Positions 17,552-26,000 of a stretch of DNA of 64,000 nt are shown piece by piece (position 1 is the first letter of the stretch; every line of letters starts with the position of its first letter). The notes under the pieces were generated by a model. That model had not been told where the DNA came from and made no database searches. It worked only from the letters and a program-made list of their open reading frames with translations. A program made the translations under genes and the position numbers. The DNA is taken from positions 248,001 through 312,000 of the forward strand of contig CAVWXT010000005.1 of the NCBI GenBank assembly GCA_963759115.1, written 5' to 3'. Source of the DNA: CAVWXT01 sp963759115 (GTDB taxonomy: Bacteria; Planctomycetota; Planctomycetia; Pirellulales; Thermoguttaceae).

Positions 17552-17621
17552 CGGATGAATGCTGAAGGATGAATGATGAATCTCGGAGAGTCCGAGACGG
17601 TGGAGCTTGTTCAGGCCGCGA

Positions 17622-17855
17622 CTACTCCAGCCCTGACTGTTGCGAGAACAGGACCCTGCGGCTGCTGCGGCGGACGTGGACGGGCAAGACGAACGCCCGG
17701 CTAGGGCCCCACGGTTCGTGCGGTTTGCGGAAGTGGCTGGAGATCAGCCGCCATTCGTCGCGGGAGTCGCGGCATTCCTGGACCGGCACGACCAGCCAGT
17801 CGATCTGAACCGTATCCAGCACCGGGTCGAGCACTTTCACTCCGCTGGTCCTCAT
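17622..17855 (-). CDS. Small hypothetical protein with strong ribosome-binding site
   Basis: 77 aa starting MRTSGVKVLDPVLDTVQIDW. I include it because AGGAGG lies 6 nt before the ATG at 17855, an almost ideal Shine-Dalgarno. The sequence WLVVPVQECRDSRDEWRLIS is followed by a basic tail; I recognise no family. The opposite strand has no competing gene. Confidence 0.5.
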   Translation of the reverse strand: MRTSGVKVLDPVLDTVQIDWLVVPVQECRDSRDEWRLISSHFRKPHEPWGPSRAFVLPVHVRRSSRRVLFSQQSGLE

Positions 17856-18096
17856 CGGAGACCTCCTGTATGCCGGCCGCTCCTGGTGTCGGGCCCTGGT
17901 GAAGGGCTCTGGCAGTGGCATAAGCAGATCGCGTGCCAACGGCGCGACGACCATCGCAAGAGGCGAGAGCATAACGACTTAGGGAAGCAATCGCGATCCT
18001 CGGCATGCGACATGGCAGAGAAACGTCATCGAACCGGCCACGCCGTGTTCACTTCCTGCAACACGGGCGTACCAAGAAACCACAGTTCGATCGCAA

Positions 18097-19492
18097 TTAG
18101 AACTCGGCGTTCCCCGGCGTGCGCGGGAAGGGAATCACGTCGCGGATGTTCGCCATGCCGGTGATGAACTGGAGCACGCGCTCCAGACCCAGCCCGAACC
18201 CGGTGTGCGGCACCGTGCCGTAGCGGCGCAAGTCGAGATACCACCAATAGCTTTCCGGGCTGAGCCCCTGCTCTTTCATCCGGCCTTCGAGCACGTCGAG
18301 CCGCTCCTCGCGTTGGCTGCCGCCGATGATCTCGCCCACCTTCGGCACCAGCACGTCCATCGCCCGAACGGTCCGGCCGTCATCGTTCAGTCGCATGTAG
18401 AATGGCTTGATCGTGCGGGGATAGTCGTAGAGGATCACGGGCTGCTGGAAGTGCTTCTCGGTGAGATACCGTTCGTGCTCGGCCTGGAGGTCGTGGCCCC
18501 AGGCCGTGGGAAACTCAAACTGCTGCCCGGACTTGTTGAGGATGTCGACGGCTTCGGTGTACGAGACGCGAAGGAACTGGCTGCCGATAACGTGCTGAAG
18601 CGTTTCGAGGACGGTCTTGTCGATCCGCTCGTTGAAGAACTGCACGTCCTCGGGGCATTTCGCCAGAACGTCGCGAAAGATGCGTTTCAGCAGCCCTTCG
18701 GCCAACTCCATGTCGCCCCAGAGGTCGCAGAAGGCCACCTCCGGCTCGATCATCCAGAACTCGGCCAGGTGGCGAGGGGTGTTGGAGTTCTCGGCGCGGA
18801 ACGTCGGCCCGAAGGTGTACGTCTTGCCCAGCGAGCAGGCATAGGTTCTCGGCTTCAAGCTGCCCGCTGACCGTCAGGTAGGCCGGCCGGTTGAAGAAAT
18901 CGAGCGAGAAATCGACCTGCGGCCCCTGCTTGGGCACGTTTTCCAGCTTGAGCGTGGTCACCTGGAACATCGCGCCGGCCCCCTCGCAATCGCTGGCGGT
19001 GATGATCGGCGTGTGGACGTAGAGGAAGCCGCGCTCCTGGAAGAACTGGTGGATCGAGTTGCAGACGCAGTTTCGCACGCGGGCGACGGCCCCAAAGGTG
19101 TTGGTGCGCGGCCGCAGGTGGGCGATGGTGCGAAGGAACTCGAAGGTGTGCCCCTTCTTCTGCAGGGGATACGCCGCCGCGTCGGCCACGCCGTGGACGG
19201 TTACGGCCGTCGCCTGGACCTCGGTCGCCTGCCCCTTGCCGGGCGAGGCCCTCACGATTCCCGCCACCGTGACGCTACAGCCGGCGGAGAGGCGTTTGAT
19301 CTCGGTCTCGTAGTTCGGCAGGCCGCTTTCGGCAATCACCTGCACGTTGCCAAAGCAGGAACCGTCGTTGATCTCCAGGAAGCTGAAGCCCGCCTTCGAG
19401 TCGCGGCGGGTGCGGATCCAGCCTTGCAGGACTACTTCGCGGCCGATCGCAGCGGCCTGCCGGGCGTCGGCAACGGAGAGCTTGTCGGGCAT
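18097..19492 (-). CDS. asnS: Asparaginyl-tRNA synthetase (one frame break)
   Basis: Class II aminoacyl-tRNA synthetase charging tRNA-Asn in the cytoplasm. N-terminal OB fold (VVLQGWIRTRRDSKAGFSFL, EINDGS), then motif 2 (TFGPTFRAENSNTPRHLAEF) with WMIEPE, and motif 3 in GFGLGLERVLQFITGMANIR followed by DVIPFPRTPGNAEF, the typical AsnS end. The frame shifts at about 18844-18845: GQLEAEN reads in the first frame and YACSLGKTYTFGP in the next, as expected from one extra C in AACCTAT. Restored length ~464 aa, usual for AsnS. As this enzyme is normally essential, the break argues for a sequencing error rather than a dead gene. Start ATG 19492 preferred; 19510 is possible. Confidence 0.92.
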
Positions 19493-19659
19493 GGGAGGGC
19501 GAGGGAACAAAGTGGGATGGAGAGTCGGTACTAGCGACGGCGGAGCCGTTGATTATATCGGAGACGGGGGCCGCGAACAGGGGAATGGGTCTTGCCCGCG
19601 GTCGTCGAGGGGTGCATAATAGCAGGGAGTATGCTTCTCACCCTTGGGGAGTGGGTCTG

Positions 19660-20330
19660 ATGAGCCACGCCACCGAAACCAGTGCCGGCCAGTGGACAAT
19701 CGTCGATCTGGCCGAGCGATTCGGCGCGATGCCGCTGAGCCGCATTCGTCGCGATCCCATGCCCGGTACGGCCACCGAACAAGACGTGATCGAGATCGAT
19801 GCGCATGAAGATCGGCTGTGTGAATTGATCGATGGCGTCTTGGTGGAGAAAACCGTGGGCTTTTACGAATCCTATCTGGCCGTCTTTCTGGGGGAATTGC
19901 TCGGGTCCTATGTGCGGAAGCACCAACTGGGCATCGTTCTGGGGGCCGATGGCATGATGCGACTACGCCCGGTCTGGTGCGGATTCCCGACGGTTCCTTT
20001 ATTTCGCTGGATCGTCTGCCGAACCGCCGCGTGCCCCGCGAACCCATCCCCGATTTGGCGCCGGATCTGGCCGTCGAGGTCATCAGCAGGTCCAATACCC
20101 GCGAGGAAATGGAACGCAAACTCCAAGACTACTTCACGGCCGGCGTGCGGCTGGTGTGGTACGTCTGCCACACCCCGCGGCGCGAAGTGCGGGTGTACGT
20201 TGCTCCCGGGGAATATGCGGTTGTTCGCGAAGACGAAACGCTCAACGGCGGCGAGATACTGCCGGGCTTCCAACTGGCGCTGGCAGACCTGTTCGCCGAG
20301 CCCGCGGCGCCGCAACCGTTGCCGCCTTGA
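19660..20330 (+). CDS. Uma2-family (DUF820) restriction-endonuclease-like protein (one frame break)
   Basis: About 223 aa once repaired. Features of the Uma2 PD-(D/E)XK fold: DRLCELIDGVLVEK early, VRIPDGSFISLDRLP in the middle, PDLAPDLAVEVISRSNTREE (the E-V-x-S nuclease-core strand), and RLVWYVCHTPRREVRVY near the end. These proteins are abundant in cyanobacteria and planctomycetes; their biological role is not settled. The frame breaks around 19971: MRLRP, then LVRIPDGSF in another frame, fitting loss of one G from CCCGGGTCTG. Start ATG 19660 gives MSHATETS. Confidence 0.82.
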
Positions 20331-20372
20331 CATCCTTCGACTGCGGTCCCAAACCGATTCGAGGCACTCGAC

Positions 20373-20636
20373 ATGGTCCAGATCGAAATCAAGAAGACGT
20401 GCCGGTCGTGTGGCGTGGATCTGACGAACAGGAAACGTCACAAGAACAGCCTGGGCGAATACTATTGTTCCGCGTGTGTTGAGGGCAAGAAGGGATCGCC
20501 GGAACGCCGTTTCTTGGGGCTCACGGGGAGGAAGGTTCGCCGCGTCCTCCTCTGCGTGGTTCTTGCGGCGTTGGCCGGTTGGATCTGCTGGGAGTTTCTC
20601 GATGCGTTTAGCCAGGCGCAGACTCTGGGACCGTAG
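20373..20636 (+). CDS. Small zinc-ribbon protein with one transmembrane helix
   Basis: 87 aa. Two CxxC pairs (CRSCG near residue 10, CSAC near residue 33) predict a treble-clef or zinc-ribbon metal site; a hydrophobic helix (VLLCVVLAALAGWICWEF) follows near residues 58-76. No named family recognised. It overlaps the next gene's start (20602) by 35 bp and follows the Uma2 gene by 42 bp, so the three are probably co-transcribed. Confidence 0.65.
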   Translation: MVQIEIKKTCRSCGVDLTNRKRHKNSLGEYYCSACVEGKKGSPERRFLGLTGRKVRRVLLCVVLAALAGWICWEFLDAFSQAQTLGP

Positions 20637-21969
20637 ACTTTGCGCGACCGGGGTCCGCAGGGCTCATCTGACGGCTGTCTTGGGGCTACTGGGCCTCTGC
20701 GGCTTGCCGGCTTGCGGCCAACCATTGCCCAGCGCCTCTCCGACAGCCTCGAACGTCGATGCGGCCGCCAAAGCATCTCCCGATGGTCCGATTGCCTCGC
20801 CCGAACCCGACTGGCCCCAATGGCGCGGGCCGCGGCGCGACGGAATCTCCGACGAGAAGGGACTCCTGCCCGACTGGCCCGAAGGAGGACCGCGCCTGGT
20901 ATGGAAGATCGGCCACCTGGGAAGCGGCTGGTCGTCGCCCATCATCGTGCGCGATCGGCTCTATATCACGGGCGACGTGGAGAACGACCTGGTGATTTTC
21001 GCCTTCGACCTGGATGGGAAACCGCTCTGGCAAGCCAAGAACGGCGCCGCCTGGACGGGCCCCCATCCCGGAGCGCGAGCCTGTTGCGCGTATTCCGAGG
21101 GCAAGCTCTATCACATGAACGCCCACGGCCGCGTGGCGTGCCTGGATGCCGGCACGGGGAGGGATCTCTGGGCCTTGAACGTGTTGGAGCGTTTCCAGGG
21201 GCAAAACATCACCTGGGCCATGAGTGAATGTCTGCTGGTCGACGGTCCCCGGCTGATCGTCACGCCCGGCGGCGAGAAGGCCCTAATGGCGGCCTTGGAT
21301 AAACAGAACGGCCGGACCCTCTGGACGACCGAGCCGCTGGCGGGCGACCGCGTCGCCCACGCCTCGCCGGCGCTCTTTCGCCATGCCGGCCGCCGCATCC
21401 TGGCCAACTGCTCGTCGGGCCACGGTTTCGGCGTCGATGCCGACACGGGGAAGTTGCTCTGGACGGTGCCACTCAAGAACGAATACGGCACGAACATCAC
21501 CACGCCGGTCTACGGCGGCGGCCGCATTTTCTTCGTGACCGCGTATGTCTTTGGGGCGTGCTACCGATTGCCGCGGGAAGTCGGCATGACGCCCGAAAGG
21601 GTTTGGACGACAACCCTCGACACGTGTACCGGCGCCGTACTGTTGGTCGACGGCCTGCTGCTGGGCAGCGGCTACGAGAAGCACAAGTCGTGGCTCTGCC
21701 TGGATTGGCAAACCGGGCAGGTCCGCTGGGAGTTCAAGGGCCTGACGACCAGTGCGGCCGTGTACGCCGACGGGCGGCTGTATTGTTTGGCCGAAGACGG
21801 GCGAGCGGCCCTGCTGAAGCCGACGGCCGAGCGATGCGAGATGGCCGGCCAATTCCGGCTCGTGCCGGAAAAGGTCCGCGACGCCTGGGCGCATCCGGTC
21901 CTGCTCAACGGCCGGCTATACCTGCGTTACCACGATGCGCTCTGGTGCTATGACGTTCACGGCAAGTAA
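20602..21969 (+). CDS. PQQ-like beta-propeller lipoprotein
   Basis: 455 aa. ATG 20602 gives a basic start, a hydrophobic segment (LTAVLGLLGLCGLPAC) and a lipobox ending LPAC, so it is likely lipid-anchored. The mature part has the planctomycete opening WPQWRGPRRDGISDE and repeated propeller blades of the PQQ/BamB type (YITGDVENDLVIFAFDLDGK, VACLDAGTGRDLWAL, FGVDADTGKLLWTVP, LCLDWQTGQVRWEFKG). Such proteins are widespread in this phylum and are non-catalytic binding scaffolds as far as known. The cofactor site of true quinoproteins is not evident. Confidence 0.85.
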   Translation: MRLARRRLWDRRLCATGVRRAHLTAVLGLLGLCGLPACGQPLPSASPTASNVDAAAKASPDGPIASPEPDWPQWRGPRRDGISDEKGLLPDWPEGGPRLVWKIGHLGSGWSSPIIVRDRLYITGDVENDLVIFAFDLDGKPLWQAKNGAAWTGPHPGARACCAYSEGKLYHMNAHGRVACLDAGTGRDLWALNVLERFQGQNITWAMSECLLVDGPRLIVTPGGEKALMAALDKQNGRTLWTTEPLAGDRVAHASPALFRHAGRRILANCSSGHGFGVDADTGKLLWTVPLKNEYGTNITTPVYGGGRIFFVTAYVFGACYRLPREVGMTPERVWTTTLDTCTGAVLLVDGLLLGSGYEKHKSWLCLDWQTGQVRWEFKGLTTSAAVYADGRLYCLAEDGRAALLKPTAERCEMAGQFRLVPEKVRDAWAHPVLLNGRLYLRYHDALWCYDVHGK

Positions 21970-21978
21970 TTTGTTGTC

Positions 21979-22785
21979 ATGCCTGATCGAAGAACCCATC
22001 GTGGACCGCATCCCGAGGACGTCCGGCTGTTTGACGCTGTCGCGCGGCTGCGGCTCAGCGCGGCAGCCGGCGATTTCTGCTGGCTCCTCAGCCGTGGCTA
22101 CCCGCACGACTCGACGCTGAAACTAGTGGGCGACCGCTACGACCTCGTGGCGCGGCAGCGGACGGCCATCGGCCGCTGCTGCTGTTCCGACGCCGAAGCG
22201 GCCCGGCGGCGGAGTTGCCAGGTGGGCCCCGAGCGGCTTGCCGGCGCAGTGTTGTGGCTGGACGGCTACAACGTGTTGACGACGATCGAGGCGGCGCTGG
22301 CCGGCGGCGTGATTCTCGCCGCGCGTGACGGTGCCTACCGCGACATGGCCAGCATGCACGGCAGCTATCGCAAGGTGGCCGAGACGCTGCCGGCCCTGGA
22401 GTTGCTGGGCCGCACGATTGCCGCCTACGGCGCGGCCGAATGCCGTTGGTTTCTCGATCGGCCCGTATCGAACAGCGGCCGGTTGAAAGCCATCGTCGAG
22501 GAACTGGCAGCCCATCACGGCTGGCCTTGGCAGGTGGAGTTGGTGGCCGACCCGGACGCGGTGTTGGCCGATCCCGCGGCCACGGCCGCACCACCAGTTG
22601 GGGCGACAGTTGAACGGCCGCCCCAATCGGCGCAGGTGCCGCCCCAGCCGCACGTCGTGGTGGCCACGGCCGACAGCGCTATCCTCGACCGTGGCCCCGC
22701 GTGGTTCAATCTGGCACGGGACGCGGTCACCCAACACGTACCGACGGCTTGGGTGATGAAATTGGACGACCCGCAGGAAGCGTGA
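21979..22785 (+). CDS. DUF434 domain protein
   Basis: 268 aa. The N-terminal RRTHRGPHPEDVRLF and the following helical region match DUF434; the second half (GAVLWLDGYNVLTTIEAALA, GVILAARDGAYRDMASMHGS, FLDRPVSNSGRLKAIVEELA, VVVATADSAILDRGP) matches the C-terminal domain that usually accompanies it (DUF5616). No function has been established. It begins 9 bp after the PQQ-propeller stop, so it is probably in the same transcript. Confidence 0.8.
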   Translation: MPDRRTHRGPHPEDVRLFDAVARLRLSAAAGDFCWLLSRGYPHDSTLKLVGDRYDLVARQRTAIGRCCCSDAEAARRRSCQVGPERLAGAVLWLDGYNVLTTIEAALAGGVILAARDGAYRDMASMHGSYRKVAETLPALELLGRTIAAYGAAECRWFLDRPVSNSGRLKAIVEELAAHHGWPWQVELVADPDAVLADPAATAAPPVGATVERPPQSAQVPPQPHVVVATADSAILDRGPAWFNLARDAVTQHVPTAWVMKLDDPQEA

Positions 22786-22792
22786 TGACCGT

Positions 22793-22815
22793 GGGACAGG
22801 TGGCCAACCTGTCCC
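22793..22815 (+). terminator. Hairpin after the DUF434 gene, possible terminator
   Basis: Perfect 9-bp arms GGGACAGGT / ACCTGTCCC with a 5-nt loop, 8 bp after the stop of the DUF434 gene. It lacks a good T-run, so it may be an mRNA-end hairpin or a fragment of the GGGGACAGG repeat family rather than an intrinsic terminator. Confidence 0.4.
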
Positions 22816-22922
22816 GATGTTGTGGTCCAAATTGAAAACGCTCGCTCCAGTTGACATTCCCCCTTCGCTGGCTACCGTAGAAGAGGCGGACGGTCTCCGT
22901 TGAGCAACACAGAGGACAGAGT

Positions 22923-23180
22923 ATGTCCAGCCCTGAACAGAACCCCGAACAGATGCCGGATGCCCCTATCTCTAAGCGAGCACTCCGAAAGGTGTTGATG
23001 CGGGCGGTACTGCCACTCCCGATGCTGCTTGTGCCACTGACGATCTACATCGCCTTGGATGGGCAGATAAAACTCTCGGGAATAGTTGTCCTGGCCCTGT
23101 CCGTTGTCCTGATTGAGTGCGTTGCGGTACTTCTCTACCGTTGCGTCGCCTTCTATCAGCGTCGCCGTAATCAGTCGTAA
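22923..23180 (+). CDS. Small two-helix membrane protein
   Basis: 85 aa: polar, acidic start (SSPEQNPEQMPDAPISK), then two hydrophobic helices (LPLPMLLVPLTIYIAL and GIVVLALSVVLIECVAVLL) and a basic end RRRNQS. The positive-inside pattern puts the C-terminus in the cytoplasm. No family recognised. A stand-alone gene. Confidence 0.55.
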   Translation: MSSPEQNPEQMPDAPISKRALRKVLMRAVLPLPMLLVPLTIYIALDGQIKLSGIVVLALSVVLIECVAVLLYRCVAFYQRRRNQS

Positions 23181-23245
23181 TAGTCTTTGCCGTGAGCAGT
23201 GGCGATAATTTTCTGACAGGTCGGCCACCGGTCCCGCCGGCCGCG

Positions 23246-24565
23246 TCAGGGGAAGCTCTTTAAGAGCGCCGCGATCTCGCGCAGGTAGACCGACTCGGCC
23301 GTCGGATCGAAGTGACTGGTGCCCGGCTCGTACCCGCCCTGGGAAAACGCTTCTTGCGTGGGGAAGTAGCCGACGCTGCCGTTGGTGTAGCCCATGAGGT
23401 GGGCGTATTGCGCGGGGCAGGCCGCCTTCACCCGTTTGCCGATCGCGCTGAACATTTCGCCCGGGAACGAGACCCACATCAGCGGCCCGATGCGGACGGC
23501 GGTTGTCGGCACGGGCACGGCCGTGTTGCGGAAATCCTGGAAAAGCTCCCGGTACGTGCGCGGCAATTCGATCTCCCTGGTCACGAGTTCGATGCGGGCC
23601 TCGATGGGCTGCGGATCGAGCCGCCCGTAAACGCGCACCACCTCCGCCCCAATCTCATCGCCCAGCGCGTGCGTGTGGCTGACGTTGTCCTTGTTGCCGT
23701 CCAATCCGCCGACCACGCGGGGGTTGATGTCGCCAGCGGCGCCTTGCACGAACATGGCGCCGAGCCCCGGAAACTGTTTCTCGGCGTAGAGTTGCATCCG
23801 GCCCATCCACTCGCCTGAAACCTTGGCGTTGCGGCCGCCCAGCGACGTGCCGTGGCAGGCGTAGTGGATCATCAGGGCCAGCGGTTTGCCGGCCGCGTCG
23901 TCGATCCGCACGAGCTGCACCGCATCGTCGATCGGACCGGTCGGGTTGGCGCCCAGCCGGACTACTCCACCGAACTCTCTCACCTGCACGGGCTTGTCGG
24001 TCTTGGCGGCGCCGAAGCTCTGGCTGACGTGGTTCTCGTCGAAGGTCTTCTCGGAAGAAACGTCGGCCGGGCGGACCTGGCGGCGGTTCATGGCCACTCG
24101 GGACCGGCCCTCGCCGGCCGCGATCCGCACCGGCTGGAGGCCGGCCACGGCCTTCTTTGCGGCCGCCACGAGTGCTTCGTTGTAGCGGCGATCGAAGGCC
24201 GACTGGCCATCGGGCTTCGGCACCGGCGCGGCGTGGTTGTGGGCGTCGCCGAAGAGGATGTGATCCTTAGGAATGCCGGTCGCTGCCGCGATTTTTTCGC
24301 GGAAGGCCTCGCCCCGGTGCGCGCCGATCAGATCGCTCTCGACGAAGAGCACGGAGGCGGCGCCGTCGTTGAATACTAGGGCCCGAACGAAGAGCCGATC
24401 GCCCTCGTAAACGCCTTCGGAAGGCCCGGTGCGCAACGAGTAGCCGCCCAATTGCACGGGCTCGGTGGGCGTAATGTCTTCCTTGGCGTAGCCGGCGCGG
24501 AGTTGTTCGGCATAGCAGGGACCAGCGAGCACAACCGCCAACATGATAGCAGCGAGAACTCTCAT
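23246..24565 (-). CDS. Neutral/alkaline ceramidase-like secreted hydrolase
   Basis: 439 aa with a signal peptide (MRVLAAIMLAVVLAGPCYA). The mature protein opens LRAGYAKEDITPTEPVQLGG, the typical start of the neutral ceramidase N-terminal domain, with metal-ligand candidates in GDAHNHAAPVP and HYACHGTSLGG and a FVQGAAGDINPR motif. True ceramidases cleave N-acyl sphingosine with an active-site serine; planctomycete homologues are shorter, lack the C-terminal domain, and their substrates are unknown. It is probably exported to the periplasm. Confidence 0.82.
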   Translation of the reverse strand: MRVLAAIMLAVVLAGPCYAEQLRAGYAKEDITPTEPVQLGGYSLRTGPSEGVYEGDRLFVRALVFNDGAASVLFVESDLIGAHRGEAFREKIAAATGIPKDHILFGDAHNHAAPVPKPDGQSAFDRRYNEALVAAAKKAVAGLQPVRIAAGEGRSRVAMNRRQVRPADVSSEKTFDENHVSQSFGAAKTDKPVQVREFGGVVRLGANPTGPIDDAVQLVRIDDAAGKPLALMIHYACHGTSLGGRNAKVSGEWMGRMQLYAEKQFPGLGAMFVQGAAGDINPRVVGGLDGNKDNVSHTHALGDEIGAEVVRVYGRLDPQPIEARIELVTREIELPRTYRELFQDFRNTAVPVPTTAVRIGPLMWVSFPGEMFSAIGKRVKAACPAQYAHLMGYTNGSVGYFPTQEAFSQGGYEPGTSHFDPTAESVYLREIAALLKSFP

Positions 24566-24604
24566 CGGATCATCTCCTTGTAGCAGAACAATTGGATCGC
24601 GGAC

Positions 24605-25849
24605 TCACCGGCTTCTCCAGGCCCTCCAGGCGCCCTTGAGCATGGTGGCCGTGGCGTGGAATTGATACGCGAACGCGCTCTTATAGGGCAGTTTGTAGTC
24701 GGGGACCGGTTCCATGGAAATGGCCGCCCGGTCGCCGCAAGCCACCGCGCACAGCCCGCAGCCGATGCAGCGCTCGGTGCGATGCCGGCGGCTGCGCTGG
24801 CCCAGATCGATCACGAGTGCGCCCATCGGACAGTTCTCGGCGCACTTGCCGCAATACGTACACCTGGCGTCGTCGAACTGCGGCAGAAAATGGGCGGGCA
24901 CCATCGCCCCGGGCGCGTTGAACTCGTTGACCATCCGCATGGCGTGACAGCAACAGCCGCAACACGAGCACGACGCCTGCCCCTTGAGCGACTCCGCGTT
25001 CATGATCCAGGTGACCAGGCCCTGAGATTCGGCTTCGCGCTTGATCTCCAGGACGTTCTCGCGGGAGACTTGTTTCAACCAGCCTTGACGGATTCCTTGT
25101 TCGGCCCACTGGCCCATCACGGTACAGTTTTCCAGCGGCTTGCCGCAGCCCTGGCCCGCCACCTGCATTGTCAGCCGGCACTGGCACTGGCCGACGCCGA
25201 AGGTCTCATACCGGTCGAGAATCACCGCCAGGTAGTCCGACGGCAACGCCATGGGATGGGCTTCGATGGTGCGGCCCACCGAAAGCACGCGGACGAAGGG
25301 CGACGGATGCTTCTGCCCCCGCTGATAGTCCAGCACGTAACCGGTCTCGTAGAGGGCCTCGAAGAGTTCGGCGAAACGACGGTGCCACTCGGACATGTTC
25401 TCCGGCGACACGCCGATCAACACCATCTCGAAGATGCCCGGCATGATCGGCATCAGCCGGTATTTCTGCGATCCGTCCGGCCCGCTCGCGCCGATCGCCC
25501 GCTTGACCACCGACACCTGGTGGAGGATCGGTTCGATTTGTTCGACGGGCCGGTGCTCCGCCTTGGCAATCTGCACGGCAGTCATCCCCGCGAACTGTCC
25601 GAGTTGCCGCACGACGCCGGCCTCCTCTTCGGTGAACGTGTGCCGGACGAAGGCCATCAATTCGTCGCAGAGCGGCGGCCCCATCAGCATCGGGCTCGAC
25701 AACTTGCGGGCCACGTCGAGATAGACCTGCGGCACACCCGGAAAATCGCCGATCGTCTTGGGCCGGACCGTCTTGAGCCGCGGCTTGGTGGGTCCGAGGA
25801 TCCCTTGATTCACTTCGATCACCCGCCGGCCAGTCGTATTCTCCGTCAT
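24605..25849 (-). CDS. Double 4Fe-4S ferredoxin-type oxidoreductase subunit
   Basis: 414 aa. The C-terminal quarter has two [4Fe-4S] motifs: CTYCGKCAENCPMGAL and CIGCGLCAVACGDRAAI. Additional cysteine clusters (GQCQCRLTMQVAGQGCGKPL and SCSCCGCCCHAM) in the middle suggest a further metal site. The N-terminal half is helical with a winged-helix-like DELMAFVRHTFTEEEAGVVR. Proteins with this layout occur in many anaerobes and planctomycetes and probably act as cytoplasmic electron carriers or regulators; the partner is not encoded nearby. Confidence 0.78.
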   Translation of the reverse strand: MTENTTGRRVIEVNQGILGPTKPRLKTVRPKTIGDFPGVPQVYLDVARKLSSPMLMGPPLCDELMAFVRHTFTEEEAGVVRQLGQFAGMTAVQIAKAEHRPVEQIEPILHQVSVVKRAIGASGPDGSQKYRLMPIMPGIFEMVLIGVSPENMSEWHRRFAELFEALYETGYVLDYQRGQKHPSPFVRVLSVGRTIEAHPMALPSDYLAVILDRYETFGVGQCQCRLTMQVAGQGCGKPLENCTVMGQWAEQGIRQGWLKQVSRENVLEIKREAESQGLVTWIMNAESLKGQASCSCCGCCCHAMRMVNEFNAPGAMVPAHFLPQFDDARCTYCGKCAENCPMGALVIDLGQRSRRHRTERCIGCGLCAVACGDRAAISMEPVPDYKLPYKSAFAYQFHATATMLKGAWRAWRSR

Positions 25850-25897
25850 GCTGACGCTCCGTTGCTGGTTTGGCGGTTAGGTGGTACGCCCACGTAA

Positions 25898-25974
25898 GGT
25901 GGCACGCTCTGAGGAACGAAGGGCGTGGCCGATCGAGCGAACACGCCCTTCGCTTCGCTCAGGGACGTGCCACC
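25898..25974. repeat. Long imperfect palindrome (GGTGGCACG...CGTGCCACC)
   Basis: Arms of about 30 bp including GGTGGCACG and GAAGGGCGTG with small mismatches, between two minus-strand genes. It is an interspersed repeat type, with the same GGTGCCAC core as the units in the tolC-like gene. Confidence 0.65.
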
Positions 25975-26000
25975 CTTTCGTCCTACATCCATCCATCCCG

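Noticed and set aside
18097..19492. asnS as a genuinely split gene
   Set aside because: A single extra C in AACCTAT restores the full protein; two separate subunits are unknown for this enzyme.
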